Under the pieces are notes generated by a model. That model was not told where the DNA came from, ran no database searches, and saw only the letters and a program-made list of their open reading frames with translations. A stretch of DNA of 64,000 bases from NCBI GenBank assembly GCA_004554385.1, contig SFMO01000127.1, positions 1 to 64,000 on the forward strand, given 5' to 3'. This document shows positions 55,335 to 63,200 of this stretch, in pieces (position 1 is the first letter of the stretch; every line of letters begins with the position of its first letter). This DNA is from Ruminococcus flavefaciens. Lineage in GTDB: Bacteria; Bacillota; Clostridia; Oscillospirales; Ruminococcaceae. A program made the position numbers and the translations under genes.

Positions 55335-55508
55335 ATGAGCCGCAGGAAAAAAGAAGACTATTCCGCAAAGAGGATGTTCAGGGATTCGCTGCCTGTTATA
55401 GGTGCGATATGCCTTGTTATCGTATCAGTATCATACATACTTTTCCGCAGCTGGAGCAATAAGCTTTACTACGAGAAGTGGAAGGAATACGAGGATTGCG
55501 GTATCTGA
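55335..55508 (+). CDS. 57-residue single-span membrane protein
   Basis: A basic N-terminus (MSRRKKEDYSAKRMFRD) leads to one span (VIGAICLVIVSVSYILF) and a charged outer end (YYEKWKEYEDCGI). The ATG at 55335 has AAAGGA ten bases upstream, a weak site. It lies 28 bp after pspA and just before the terminator, so it belongs to the same transcript. It could anchor or regulate PspA, as small Psp membrane proteins do elsewhere (inference). Confidence 0.65.
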   Translation: MSRRKKEDYSAKRMFRDSLPVIGAICLVIVSVSYILFRSWSNKLYYEKWKEYEDCGI

Positions 55509-55516
55509 ATAAACAC

Positions 55517-55550
55517 AAAAGCTCCGAAGCATTGCGCTTCGGAGCTTTTT
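55517..55550. terminator. bidirectional terminator between pspA operon and GH9 gene
   Basis: AAAAGCTCCGAAGC (55517-55530) and GCTTCGGAGCTTTT (55536-55549) form a 14-bp stem with a 5-nt loop; an A-run and a T-run flank it. It serves both convergent transcripts. Confidence 0.92.
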
Positions 55551-55560
55551 ATTATTGCTT

Positions 55561-58239
55561 TTATTTAGTGGGATCGAGAGATGCTCTCTTGTGGAGGAGG
55601 TACTCCTGGATAGCGAGAGCGTCATTTGATGTAACACCCTTTACAGATGTATCAACGTCTGCATTTGCAGAGCCCTTTTCTGTCAGGTGGTTCTTGTCTG
55701 AACCCTCAAGGCCGTACTTGTTAGGATTTGCAAGTGACTGCATGATAAGAACGACGTCTGACATATCGATCGTGCTGTCGCAGTTAGCGTCGCCGTATAC
55801 TACATTGCCGTCAGGCTCATTTGAAGAGCCGGCAAGCTGAGGAAGTTTGCTGATATTGCCTTCAATATACAATGTCAGAATCTTTATGTCAGCTTCATCA
55901 AGAGTATCACTGCCTGTAGTAGAAACATTTGCGTTCTTTGCTCCCTGCTCAGAGAGAGAATACTTTGTGCTGTCCTTGATGTGATTTTTGAGAAGGTCGA
56001 CGTCTGCCTGATTAACAACGCCGTCCTCATTTACATCGCCATAAGCTGTTCCATTAACGATAACAGGCTTTTTGTCGTCAGCAATTGGAGTTGTTGTAGT
56101 AGTTGTTGTAACTGTAGTACTCCCACTTGTTGTAGTTGTAGCAGATGTTGTGGTAGTAGTCTTGTTTGGCTGCGGAGCAGTAGTTGTTGTGGTCTTGGGA
56201 GTATCGCTGCCTGTGCCGCCGAGACCGTCAGCCTTTGTGCCGTCGGGCTCTTCACCGTAGTAGAGCTTGCCGTTTACGTATACAGGTACATAAGGAGTGA
56301 TAACGCCCTTTGCTGAGCCGTCGTCGCCCTTGGCTGTCTTGCCGAGGTCCTTAGCGGAGAAGTCATTTGATGAATCCCAGCCGCTGCCGTAGTCAGGCAT
56401 TACAAGTGCAAGGAGTATCTCGCACTGCTGCTGTCCCTCGGAGATAGGAAGAACAACTCGTCCGTCGGGGAGATTTACCTCAATGTAGTAGATGTCTCCG
56501 CTGTACTGGATAGGCTTTGAGATCTCAGCTGTCTTGTAGCCCTTGCCTGAGTACATAGCGGACTGGTCACGGTCACAGCGGATAACGAGATCCTCAGGAT
56601 TCTTGCCCTGAGCCTTTACCTCGCTGAGGTCCATGTAGTATCTGAATGAGATGTTGTCCTGTACTCTTGCAGGCCATGCGGAGTGGTTTGTAACCTTGAA
56701 GCTGATAGTCTGTCCGCTTGCGTCGCCGCCCTTTGAGAGCACCTCAACGAAGAACTCGGGACCGTCGTGAACTTCCTTCTGTGGGAAGCTTGGATCCTTA
56801 GTTCCGCCGTACTTGTCTAACATCTTGCAGAGCATAGCTGTGAAGCCTGCATTATAGTCTGTAGCTACCTCGTTGTTGATGAAGTCCTGACGATCGTCGT
56901 TGTAAGAGCCGTCCTGGTTAGGACCTCCTACGAGAGCGCCGTAGAGGATATGTCTTGTCTTATCAGGTATCTTCAGATCGTTCTTCCATGAGCCGTGAGC
57001 TGTACGGTGGTGAGGATTCTGAGGATACTTGTCGCCGAAGCCAACAACATAGCTCTGCTTCAGCGGGTTGTCGCCGAGAGCGTAGTTCACCTGAGTCTCA
57101 GCGAAATCGGTGTACTTGTCAGCCTCTGACTTGAGGATAGTGTCGCTTGCAACAGTTGCGATGAAAGCAGCTGTGTTTGCGTATCTGAGACAGCCCCAGT
57201 TGCTGAGCCAGCGGAGTCCGCCGTCTATCTTCTTAGCCTCGTCGCCGTTTACCCAGCGGTCGCAGTGCTTCTTAACGTGAGCGATGTACTTCTCATCATT
57301 TGTGTTTATAGCATAGAGCAGCATAGCGCCCTGCATATTGTCGTCCCAGCAGTGTGACCAGCCGTAAGCGAGAGTATCGCCTTCGCCCAGCATTTTGCCG
57401 AGGTTGGGGATATAGCCCTTCGCATCATCAAGGTAAGCGTTATCGCCTGTTGCGATGTAGAGCCAGTTTGCAGCGTAGAAGAGCTCGTCGTAGAAGTGGC
57501 TTGACTGATAGAAGCCCTGAGCGTCGCTCTTATTGTAAACATCGTCGCTTGGAGATGTTTTTGCTATTTTGTAGATATTCTCCGCATGCTTGATGTAGTC
57601 AGCCTTCTTTGAAGCGTCGATGTCACCGTCAAGAGCAGCAGCACCTGCTGCAAGAGCAGCTGCCATTTCACCGAATACAGCGGAGCAGCCCTTTGAGGAC
57701 TTCAGTGCTGCACGGGATTCTGCGATAGAATGTGAGTTGTCCTCCATACCGTATTCAAGCAGCTCAACAGGACCCCACCATGTATGGTCGTCCTTACCGA
57801 TACCAACCTGATATACTACCTCGGTGCCCTTGTCGCACTCTGCGAGATAGTCAAGAACGAACTGGAGGTTATTTACGTAAGTCTCCTTGAGACCTGCCTT
57901 TTCAACACCGTCGGGGTACTGATAGAGACCCCATGCCAGCATTGAAGCGGAATAGGACATTGGCAGATTGAACTTTACGTGGTCACCTGCGTCGTACCAA
58001 CCGCCCAGTACGGGATCATGCATAGCGGAATCAGCCTTCCATTCAACTCTGTTCCATGAAGGAAGGGGACCTGACTGCTGTGCCTCATAGAAGAACAGTG
58101 ATTTGTCCAGAGCGTCAGCGTAGTTGAACTTGCTGTCAGCTGCGTTGACAGTGGTCATAACTCCTGCCGGCAGTGCCGAAACGGTGGTCGAAGCCAGCAG
58201 AACGGCGGAAAGGATACCGCCTGTCAGTTTTTTTAGCAT
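55561..58239 (-). CDS. GH9 endoglucanase with CBM3-like module and two dockerins
   Basis: 892 residues. A signal peptide (about 1-34) leads straight to the GH9 catalytic module (about 38-485): the nucleophile-base region GGWYDAGDHVKFNLPMSYS (about 84-95), NPHHRTAHGSW, and the acid Glu in NNEVATDYNAGF (about 456). A CBM3c-like module follows (about 492-645, GPEFFVEVLSKGG, ARVQDNISFRYYMD), then a Thr-rich linker. Two complete type I dockerins end the protein: about 732-801 (YGDVNEDGVVNQADVDLL, then DTLDEADIKILTLYI) and about 812-885 (YGDANCDSTIDMSDVVLI, then GVTSNDALAIQEYLL). It cuts cellulose outside the cell and docks onto cohesins of a cellulosome. It has its own promoter and terminator. Confidence 0.93.
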   Translation of the reverse strand: MLKKLTGGILSAVLLASTTVSALPAGVMTTVNAADSKFNYADALDKSLFFYEAQQSGPLPSWNRVEWKADSAMHDPVLGGWYDAGDHVKFNLPMSYSASMLAWGLYQYPDGVEKAGLKETYVNNLQFVLDYLAECDKGTEVVYQVGIGKDDHTWWGPVELLEYGMEDNSHSIAESRAALKSSKGCSAVFGEMAAALAAGAAALDGDIDASKKADYIKHAENIYKIAKTSPSDDVYNKSDAQGFYQSSHFYDELFYAANWLYIATGDNAYLDDAKGYIPNLGKMLGEGDTLAYGWSHCWDDNMQGAMLLYAINTNDEKYIAHVKKHCDRWVNGDEAKKIDGGLRWLSNWGCLRYANTAAFIATVASDTILKSEADKYTDFAETQVNYALGDNPLKQSYVVGFGDKYPQNPHHRTAHGSWKNDLKIPDKTRHILYGALVGGPNQDGSYNDDRQDFINNEVATDYNAGFTAMLCKMLDKYGGTKDPSFPQKEVHDGPEFFVEVLSKGGDASGQTISFKVTNHSAWPARVQDNISFRYYMDLSEVKAQGKNPEDLVIRCDRDQSAMYSGKGYKTAEISKPIQYSGDIYYIEVNLPDGRVVLPISEGQQQCEILLALVMPDYGSGWDSSNDFSAKDLGKTAKGDDGSAKGVITPYVPVYVNGKLYYGEEPDGTKADGLGGTGSDTPKTTTTTAPQPNKTTTTTSATTTTSGSTTVTTTTTTTPIADDKKPVIVNGTAYGDVNEDGVVNQADVDLLKNHIKDSTKYSLSEQGAKNANVSTTGSDTLDEADIKILTLYIEGNISKLPQLAGSSNEPDGNVVYGDANCDSTIDMSDVVLIMQSLANPNKYGLEGSDKNHLTEKGSANADVDTSVKGVTSNDALAIQEYLLHKRASLDPTK

Positions 58240-58265
58240 TGTAAAACTCTCCTCTCATAATTTAT

Positions 58266-58284
58266 TGCTCCGCAGTGTACGGAG
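58266..58284 (-). other. small hairpin in the GH9 leader
   Basis: GCTCCG and CGGAGC form a 6-bp stem with a 7-nt loop between promoter and start codon. No T-run follows; it may influence mRNA stability. Confidence 0.4.
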
Positions 58285-58317
58285 CTTCCTCACGAGTATA
58301 CATAGCTATACAAATTT

Positions 58318-58346
58318 ATTATGCCACAAAACGCCGTCGATGTCAA
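58318..58346 (-). promoter_or_regulatory. promoter of the GH9 gene
   Basis: On the minus strand TTGACA (58341-58346), a 17-bp spacer and CATAAT (58318-58323). The -35 box is very close to the end of yqfD. Confidence 0.8.
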
Positions 58347-58357
58347 GGCTTGGAGGT

Positions 58358-59518
58358 TCATTTTATGAAGATATCCCTTTGTTCACAGATGCTCCCCTCA
58401 AGTTTGTAGCTGACGCTGAGGGTAAGTGCGGATTCGGACGCAGATGTGGATATGTTACGTTCAAGTATGTTAGTGTCGTTACTGAGAAAGTTGTTTTCAT
58501 ATAGGTAGACGCGCTCCATGAGCTTTTGGGAGAGCTCCTCCTCAGTGTATTCCTTTTCGGTCACTTTTGTTTCCGACAGCGTTCTGGTTTTTATGCTAAG
58601 CGGAAGCTCACGTCCAAAGAGGCGGAGCTGCTTTTCGGATAATGATGAGGTGCTTTTGCTGAAGCCGCTTTTTCCGAAGTACATGGGTATATCAAGACCG
58701 AAAAGGCAAAGTGTCCGCTGAGTATCGGTTTTTCCTGTGGAAACAGCTTCCTCGGCGTGAAAAGGTGCGGAGAAGCTGATATTCTCCTCATATATACCGC
58801 GGATGTCACCCATAGCATGATGAATGAAAGTCCTGCCTGAATCGTTTTCTGAAACACCGCTTATAAGGACAGTGCCCTTGGGGACGTAGTCACCGACTAT
58901 GCGGCAAAGCTGACCGCTGCGCACAAGCACCGAGCTTATCTCGGCATCACGGCTCGCCACTATATTGCAGGGGATGCGGTCACGGACCATTTCGGGGACT
59001 TGTCTGACCTCTGTGACCTGAACGACTAAACGGCTGCCTGTATGCCGTATCCCTGCCCATGCAACATCGTCTATCATAAGGCGCAGCCTGTTTTCGATGT
59101 AGGGGAAATTGATCCTGCAAATGGGAGTACCGGCTTTTACGTCAAGCTCCTCAAGGGCAGATAGTATCAATTCATCGCTTACGGTGGAATTCCCCTCTAT
59201 TTCTATAGTTACTACCACCTGAGAAAAGTACATGGCAGCAGTCAGCACTAAAAGCGCACCGATAAGAAGTCCGAGGCGCCGGCGGTAACGGTGGAGACGT
59301 GCGAAAAAGCTGTCGTACTCGGCAGCTTTCAGCTCTATGCCGTACTTTTTGGCTGTATCCGTGAATATCCCCATATCGCGGTGATAAATATCGCAGTGAA
59401 ATATTTCTCCGCGGCAGTACTGTCTGCGGCAGTCTATCCTGCGCTGATGTATTTCATTTATGAATTTATTCAGCTGTTTTCCCTGCGCATTTATCCTTAT
59501 TTTTCTTTTCAGCTTCAT
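58358..59518 (-). CDS. yqfD: sporulation protein YqfD
   Basis: 386 residues, the usual length. A cytoplasmic N-terminal domain of about 80 residues with RRQYCRGEIFHCDIYHRDMG is followed by one span (RLGLLIGALLVLTAAMYFSQ). The extracytoplasmic part has VVTIEIEGNSTVSDELILSA, the FPYIENRLRLMIDDVAWAGI motif and KGTVLISGV. YqfD acts in forespore engulfment and the sigma-E stage in spore formers. The start overlaps the end of yqfC by 53 bp. Confidence 0.85.
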   Translation of the reverse strand: MKLKRKIRINAQGKQLNKFINEIHQRRIDCRRQYCRGEIFHCDIYHRDMGIFTDTAKKYGIELKAAEYDSFFARLHRYRRRLGLLIGALLVLTAAMYFSQVVVTIEIEGNSTVSDELILSALEELDVKAGTPICRINFPYIENRLRLMIDDVAWAGIRHTGSRLVVQVTEVRQVPEMVRDRIPCNIVASRDAEISSVLVRSGQLCRIVGDYVPKGTVLISGVSENDSGRTFIHHAMGDIRGIYEENISFSAPFHAEEAVSTGKTDTQRTLCLFGLDIPMYFGKSGFSKSTSSLSEKQLRLFGRELPLSIKTRTLSETKVTEKEYTEEELSQKLMERVYLYENNFLSNDTNILERNISTSASESALTLSVSYKLEGSICEQRDIFIK

Positions 59519-59777
59519 GCAGTCTGCTCCTTTCGGTGAATTCTATATTTTCTATGCAGCCGCGGATGACAAGTCCGCCTGTGCGGAAATCATAGGCTCT
59601 CAGTCCGTTTCCACGGATATCAACGTAAAGACCTCCCGAAAGAAGCCGCATGAACACCTCGTTGTACTCCTCTATTCTCTGGCAGTTGTCGATGATAAGC
59701 TCGTTGTTTCCCGAGATATGTATACCTGTGTTCAGGTAAAGAGTCTCACGTGTGAGCTCCGCAAGCCATTCAAACAT
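59466..59777 (-). CDS. yqfC: YabP/YqfC-family sporulation protein
   Basis: 103 residues from the ATG at 59777, which has AGGAG nine bases upstream; a longer start at 59810 lacks a site. It has the YqfC/YabP strand pattern: LYLNTGIHISGNNELIIDNC, EEYNEVFMRLLSGGLYVDIR and IRGCIENIEF. It is partner of yqfD in a two-gene operon, as in B. subtilis. The C-terminus is somewhat longer and highly charged. Confidence 0.82.
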   Translation of the reverse strand: MFEWLAELTRETLYLNTGIHISGNNELIIDNCQRIEEYNEVFMRLLSGGLYVDIRGNGLRAYDFRTGGLVIRGCIENIEFTERSRLHEAEKKNKDKCAGKTAE

Positions 59778-59835
59778 AAGCTTCACTCCTGTATATTTTT
59801 TCATTTCCAATAATATGATTTATGGGGTGATGATT

Positions 59836-60951
59836 ATGAGAAAATACGTCGAAAAAGCTTTGAAAGCGGTTGAAATATCAGCTGTCGCTGCTGCCTTTCT
59901 GTTCTGTCTTACAGATGCAGGGGCAGCTGCAGAAGCCGTGGCGGAGAGTATTTACCGCTGCATAAATACAGTGATACCTTCTCTGTTTGCGATGATGATA
60001 GTATCCTCACTGATGACAGAAAGCGGGGTACTGAGTCTGATGCCGCGCTGTATCGGCAGGTTCGGAAGACTTGTTTTCGGCATGGAGGAAAGTGTTTTCC
60101 CCATATTCACTTTCGGCATGCTTGCAGGCTATCCTGTGGGAGTGAAAATGCTCTGTGATGAATACTCCCGGGGCAGGCTGACAAGGAAACGTGCCGAGCT
60201 CCTTTCGGGGCTGTGCTTCGGAGCAGGTCCTGCATTCATTTTTGGCTGTATCTCACAGCAGTTATACTCGTCACGCTGTGCAGGACTTATTATTCTCATA
60301 TCGACTATCTCAGCAAATCTCATTCTTGCATTGTTAATGTCAGTGCCGCTGCGCAGGACTGCATCAGCAGTCAGCAGTCCGTGCAGAGTCAGCATATCAT
60401 CTGATATGCTGACAGACTGCATACTGCGCAGCGGCAGAGCTATGGGGAATATATGTATTATGATAGCCGCGTTCGCGGCTGCGAACGCGGCACTTGACCG
60501 TATGGGCGTGTCGGCAGCAGCAGGGGAGCTTCTTATGAAGCTCCCCGACCTTCGCCGCATTCGCGGCGAAGTGACAGTCGCCTCAGTTCTTGATGTTACA
60601 AATATCAGCAGATTTCCCTGCGGCGACTGGCTGCTGCTGCCTTGTATAAGCGCCCTTACCTCATTTGGCGGAGTATGCGTACTGTTTCAGCTAAGGGCGC
60701 TGACCGCAGGAAAGCTTTCGCTGAAGCCATTTATAATAATGAGAGCTGCCGCAGCTTTGCTGAGTTACCTTATTTGCAGACTCATATTTCCATTTTTTAT
60801 CGGTTCAGAGGCAACCGAGGCGTCGGTATCACGGATAAGCAGTTCCTCGTCAGGGACAGTCGTTCCGTCGGTAATGCTTATCATAATGACAGTAATGCTT
60901 ATGCTGGAGTTCAGTGAAAAAAGCAGCTTACAGCACACAAAAAGCTGCTGA
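59836..60951 (+). CDS. YlbJ-like sporulation membrane protein with hairpin-rich coding sequence
   Basis: 371 residues from the ATG at 59836; GGGGTGAT lies a few bases upstream and longer frames enter the divergent yqfC. Seven to nine spans are present. The nucleoside-recognition/Gate-like core is clear: FTFGMLAGYPVGVKMLCDEY and AELLSGLCFGAGPAFIFGC, as in YlbJ. Its central part (60344-60701) is packed with perfect inverted repeats at the DNA level. No sigma-E promoter was recognised. Family assignment rests on the GYPVG and GPAFIFG motifs. Confidence 0.75.
   Translation: MRKYVEKALKAVEISAVAAAFLFCLTDAGAAAEAVAESIYRCINTVIPSLFAMMIVSSLMTESGVLSLMPRCIGRFGRLVFGMEESVFPIFTFGMLAGYPVGVKMLCDEYSRGRLTRKRAELLSGLCFGAGPAFIFGCISQQLYSSRCAGLIILISTISANLILALLMSVPLRRTASAVSSPCRVSISSDMLTDCILRSGRAMGNICIMIAAFAAANAALDRMGVSAAAGELLMKLPDLRRIRGEVTVASVLDVTNISRFPCGDWLLLPCISALTSFGGVCVLFQLRALTAGKLSLKPFIIMRAAAALLSYLICRLIFPFFIGSEATEASVSRISSSSSGTVVPSVMLIIMTVMLMLEFSEKSSLQHTKSC
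60344..60701 (+). repeat. chain of perfect inverted repeats inside the ylbJ-like gene
   Basis: Eight stems lie end to end or nested: 60344-60356/60424-60436 (13 bp), within it 60357-60362/60374-60379 (6) and 60388-60399/60402-60413 (12); then 60466-60476/60481-60491 (11), 60523-60532/60537-60546 (10), 60550-60558/60563-60571 (9), 60575-60582/60622-60629 (8) and 60649-60658/60692-60701 (10). All are perfectly complementary, while the reading frame stays open. Their origin and role are unknown. Confidence 0.7.
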
Positions 60952-61005
60952 AAGTTGAAATATTTGTGTACAGTGCCAAAAATTGTGAAAGCTTGCAGAA
61001 AAGGC

Positions 61006-61033
61006 TTGATTTATTGTAAAAAGGTGGTAAAAT
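61006..61033 (+). promoter_or_regulatory. promoter of groESL
   Basis: TTGATT (61006-61011), a 16-bp spacer and TAAAAT (61028-61033); an overlapping TATAAT lies at 61033-61038. It runs into the CIRCE operator. Confidence 0.65.
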
Positions 61034-61037
61034 ATAA

Positions 61038-61064
61038 TTAGCACTCGGAGAGAAAGAGTGCTAA
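61038..61064 (+). promoter_or_regulatory. CIRCE operator (HrcA binding site)
   Basis: TTAGCACTC (61038-61046), nine bases, GAGTGCTAA (61056-61064): a perfect CIRCE inverted repeat. HrcA binding here represses groESL until heat shock. Confidence 0.97.
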
Positions 61065-61102
61065 ACTAAACTGTTAATTATTATTTTTAGGAGGTATATA
61101 TC

Positions 61103-61375
61103 ATGACTATCAAACCTTTACAGGACAGAGTAGTTGTTAAAATGGTCGAGGCAGAGGAGACCACAAAGAGCGGTATCATTCTTTCAGGTTCCGCAAAGGA
61201 AAAGCCTGAGGTAGCTGAGGTCGTTGAGGTAGGTCCCGGAACCTCTGATGTTAAAATGGAAGTAAAGAAGGGCGACAAGGTGCTCATCTCAAAGTATTCA
61301 GGCACAAATGTAAAGCTTGAAGGCGAGGAGTTCATCATCGTAAAGATGGAAGACATTCTCGCTACTGTTAAGTAA
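61103..61375 (+). CDS. groES: co-chaperonin GroES
   Basis: 90 residues. TIKPLQDRVVVKMVEAEETT, the mobile loop TKSGIILSGSAKEKPEVAEV and VKKGDKVLISKYSGTNVKLE are typical. It forms the heptameric lid of GroEL. It is transcribed under CIRCE control; a short palindromic repeat separates it from groEL. Confidence 0.98.
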   Translation: MTIKPLQDRVVVKMVEAEETTKSGIILSGSAKEKPEVAEVVEVGPGTSDVKMEVKKGDKVLISKYSGTNVKLEGEEFIIVKMEDILATVK

Positions 61376-61382
61376 GAACTAT

Positions 61383-61458
61383 TGTAGGGAACGCCGTCCC
61401 CGGCGTTCCGAATATACAAATGACTTATGCATGGAACGGCGAGGCGCCGTTCACTACA
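61383..61458 (+). repeat. 76-bp palindromic repeat between groES and groEL
   Basis: It is bounded by TGTAG (61383-61387) and CTACA (61454-61458). Inside, GGAACGCCG pairs with CGGCGTTCC and GAACGGCG pairs with CGCCGTTC. The ends match the GCCCCTACAAT end of the repeat at 16709-16951. It looks like a small non-autonomous mobile element that could lower or stabilise groEL message. Confidence 0.65.
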
Positions 61459-61490
61459 GATTTAAATATAATTAAAAGGAGAATAATATC

Positions 61491-63113
61491 ATGGCTAAGG
61501 ATATAAAGTACGGCGAAGACGCAAGAAAGTCACTTCAGGCAGGTATCGACAAGCTTGCTGATACTGTAAGAATAACAATGGGACCAAAGGGCAGAAACGT
61601 AGTTCTTGACAAGAAGTTCGGCGCTCCCCTTATCACAAATGACGGTGTTACTATCGCCAAGGACATCGAGCTTGAGGACGCTTTCGAGAACATGGGCGCA
61701 CAGCTCGTAAAGGAAGTTGCTACAAAGACAAATGACGCTGCAGGCGACGGTACTACAACTGCAACTCTTCTCGCTCAGACTATCGTTCGCGAGGGTATGA
61801 AGAACATTGCAGCAGGTGCTAATCCTATGGTGCTCAAGAAGGGTATCGCAAAGGCTGTTGATGTTGCTGTAAAGGCTATCATTGACAACTCAAAGGCTGT
61901 ACAGGGCACAGAGGATATCGCTAAGGTAGGTACAGTTTCTTCTGCTGACGAAAATGTTGGTAAGCTCATTGCAGAGGCTATGGAAAAGGTAACTTCTGAC
62001 GGCGTTATCACTATCGAGGAAGGCAAGACTGCTGAGACCTACAGCGAGGTAGTTGAGGGTATGCAGTTCGACAGAGGCTACATCTCACCTTACATGGTTA
62101 CAGATACAGATAAGATGGAAGCTGTTTACGACGATGCTTTCATTCTTATCACTGATAAGAAGATCTCTTCTATCCAGGAGATCCTTCCACTTCTCGAGCA
62201 GATCGTAAAGATGGGCAAGAAGCTCGTTATTATTGCAGAGGACGTTGAGGGCGAGGCTCTCACAACAATTATCCTCAATAACCTCAGAGGCACATTCAAG
62301 GTTGCAGCTGTAAAGGCTCCCGGCTTTGGTGACAGACGTAAGGAAATGCTCAAGGATATTGCAGTTCTCACAGGCGGCGAGGTTATCTCATCTGAGCTTG
62401 GTCTTGAACTCAGCGAGACAACAATCCAGCAGCTCGGTCAGGCTAAGCAGGTAGTTATCCAGAAGGAGAATACTATCATCGTTGACGGTGCAGGCGACAA
62501 GAAGGCTATCGAGTCAAGAGTTCACCAGATCCGTGCAGCTATCGAGACAACAACATCTGATTTCGACCGCGAAAAGCTCCAGGAGAGACTTGCTAAGCTT
62601 GCAGGCGGTGTTGCAGTTATCAAGGTAGGTGCTGCTACTGAGATCGAAATGAAGGAAAAGAAGCTCCGTATCGAGGACGCTCTTGCAGCTACAAAGGCAG
62701 CTGTTGAAGAGGGTATCGTAGCAGGCGGCGGTACAGCATTCGTAAACGCTATGCCAGCTGTTAACAAGCTTGTTCCTACACTTGAAGGCGACGAAAAGAC
62801 AGGCGCTAAGATAATCCTCAAGGCTCTTGAAGCTCCTGTACGTCAGATCGCTGAGAACGCAGGTCTTGAGGGCAGCGTTATCGTTGACAAGATCGTTCGT
62901 TCACGCAAGGTAGGCTACGGCTTCGATGCTTACAACGAGGTTTACACAGATATGATACCTGCTGGTATCGTTGATCCTACTAAGGTAACAAGAAGCGCAC
63001 TCCAGAACGCAGCTTCTGTAGCTTCAATGGTTCTTACAACTGAGAGCCTTGTAGCTGATATCAAGGAAGATGCTCCTGCAGCTCCTGCAATGCCTGCTGG
63101 CGGAATGTATTAA
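61491..63113 (+). CDS. groEL: chaperonin GroEL
   Basis: 540 residues. VTMGPKGRN-like (RITMGPKGRNVVLDKKFGAP), the ATP site GDGTTTATLLAQ, the apical domain RGYISPYMVTDTDKMEAVYD and the C-terminal GGMY repeat remnant are all present. It folds proteins in a GroES-capped cage. A strong terminator follows. Confidence 0.99.
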   Translation: MAKDIKYGEDARKSLQAGIDKLADTVRITMGPKGRNVVLDKKFGAPLITNDGVTIAKDIELEDAFENMGAQLVKEVATKTNDAAGDGTTTATLLAQTIVREGMKNIAAGANPMVLKKGIAKAVDVAVKAIIDNSKAVQGTEDIAKVGTVSSADENVGKLIAEAMEKVTSDGVITIEEGKTAETYSEVVEGMQFDRGYISPYMVTDTDKMEAVYDDAFILITDKKISSIQEILPLLEQIVKMGKKLVIIAEDVEGEALTTIILNNLRGTFKVAAVKAPGFGDRRKEMLKDIAVLTGGEVISSELGLELSETTIQQLGQAKQVVIQKENTIIVDGAGDKKAIESRVHQIRAAIETTTSDFDREKLQERLAKLAGGVAVIKVGAATEIEMKEKKLRIEDALAATKAAVEEGIVAGGGTAFVNAMPAVNKLVPTLEGDEKTGAKIILKALEAPVRQIAENAGLEGSVIVDKIVRSRKVGYGFDAYNEVYTDMIPAGIVDPTKVTRSALQNAASVASMVLTTESLVADIKEDAPAAPAMPAGGMY

Positions 63114-63133
63114 TTAATGCATAATGCATAATT

Positions 63134-63167
63134 AAAGGCGAACCCGAATCAGTCGGGTTCGCCTTTT
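63134..63167 (+). terminator. terminator of groESL
   Basis: AAAGGCGAACCCGA (63134-63147) pairs with TCGGGTTCGCCTTT (63153-63166), with a 5-nt loop and a T-run. Confidence 0.93.
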
Positions 63168-63200
63168 GTAATTTTGAGAGAATATATTGAAACGTTTTTA

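Noticed and set aside
59778..59835. Possible sigma-E promoter (CATATT ... TATACA) upstream of yqfC
   Set aside because: The implied transcript would start after the yqfC ribosome site, so it cannot serve the called start.
60922..60949. AGCAGCTT/AAGCTGCT hairpin as terminator of the ylbJ-like gene
   Set aside because: No T-run follows and it lies within the last codons.
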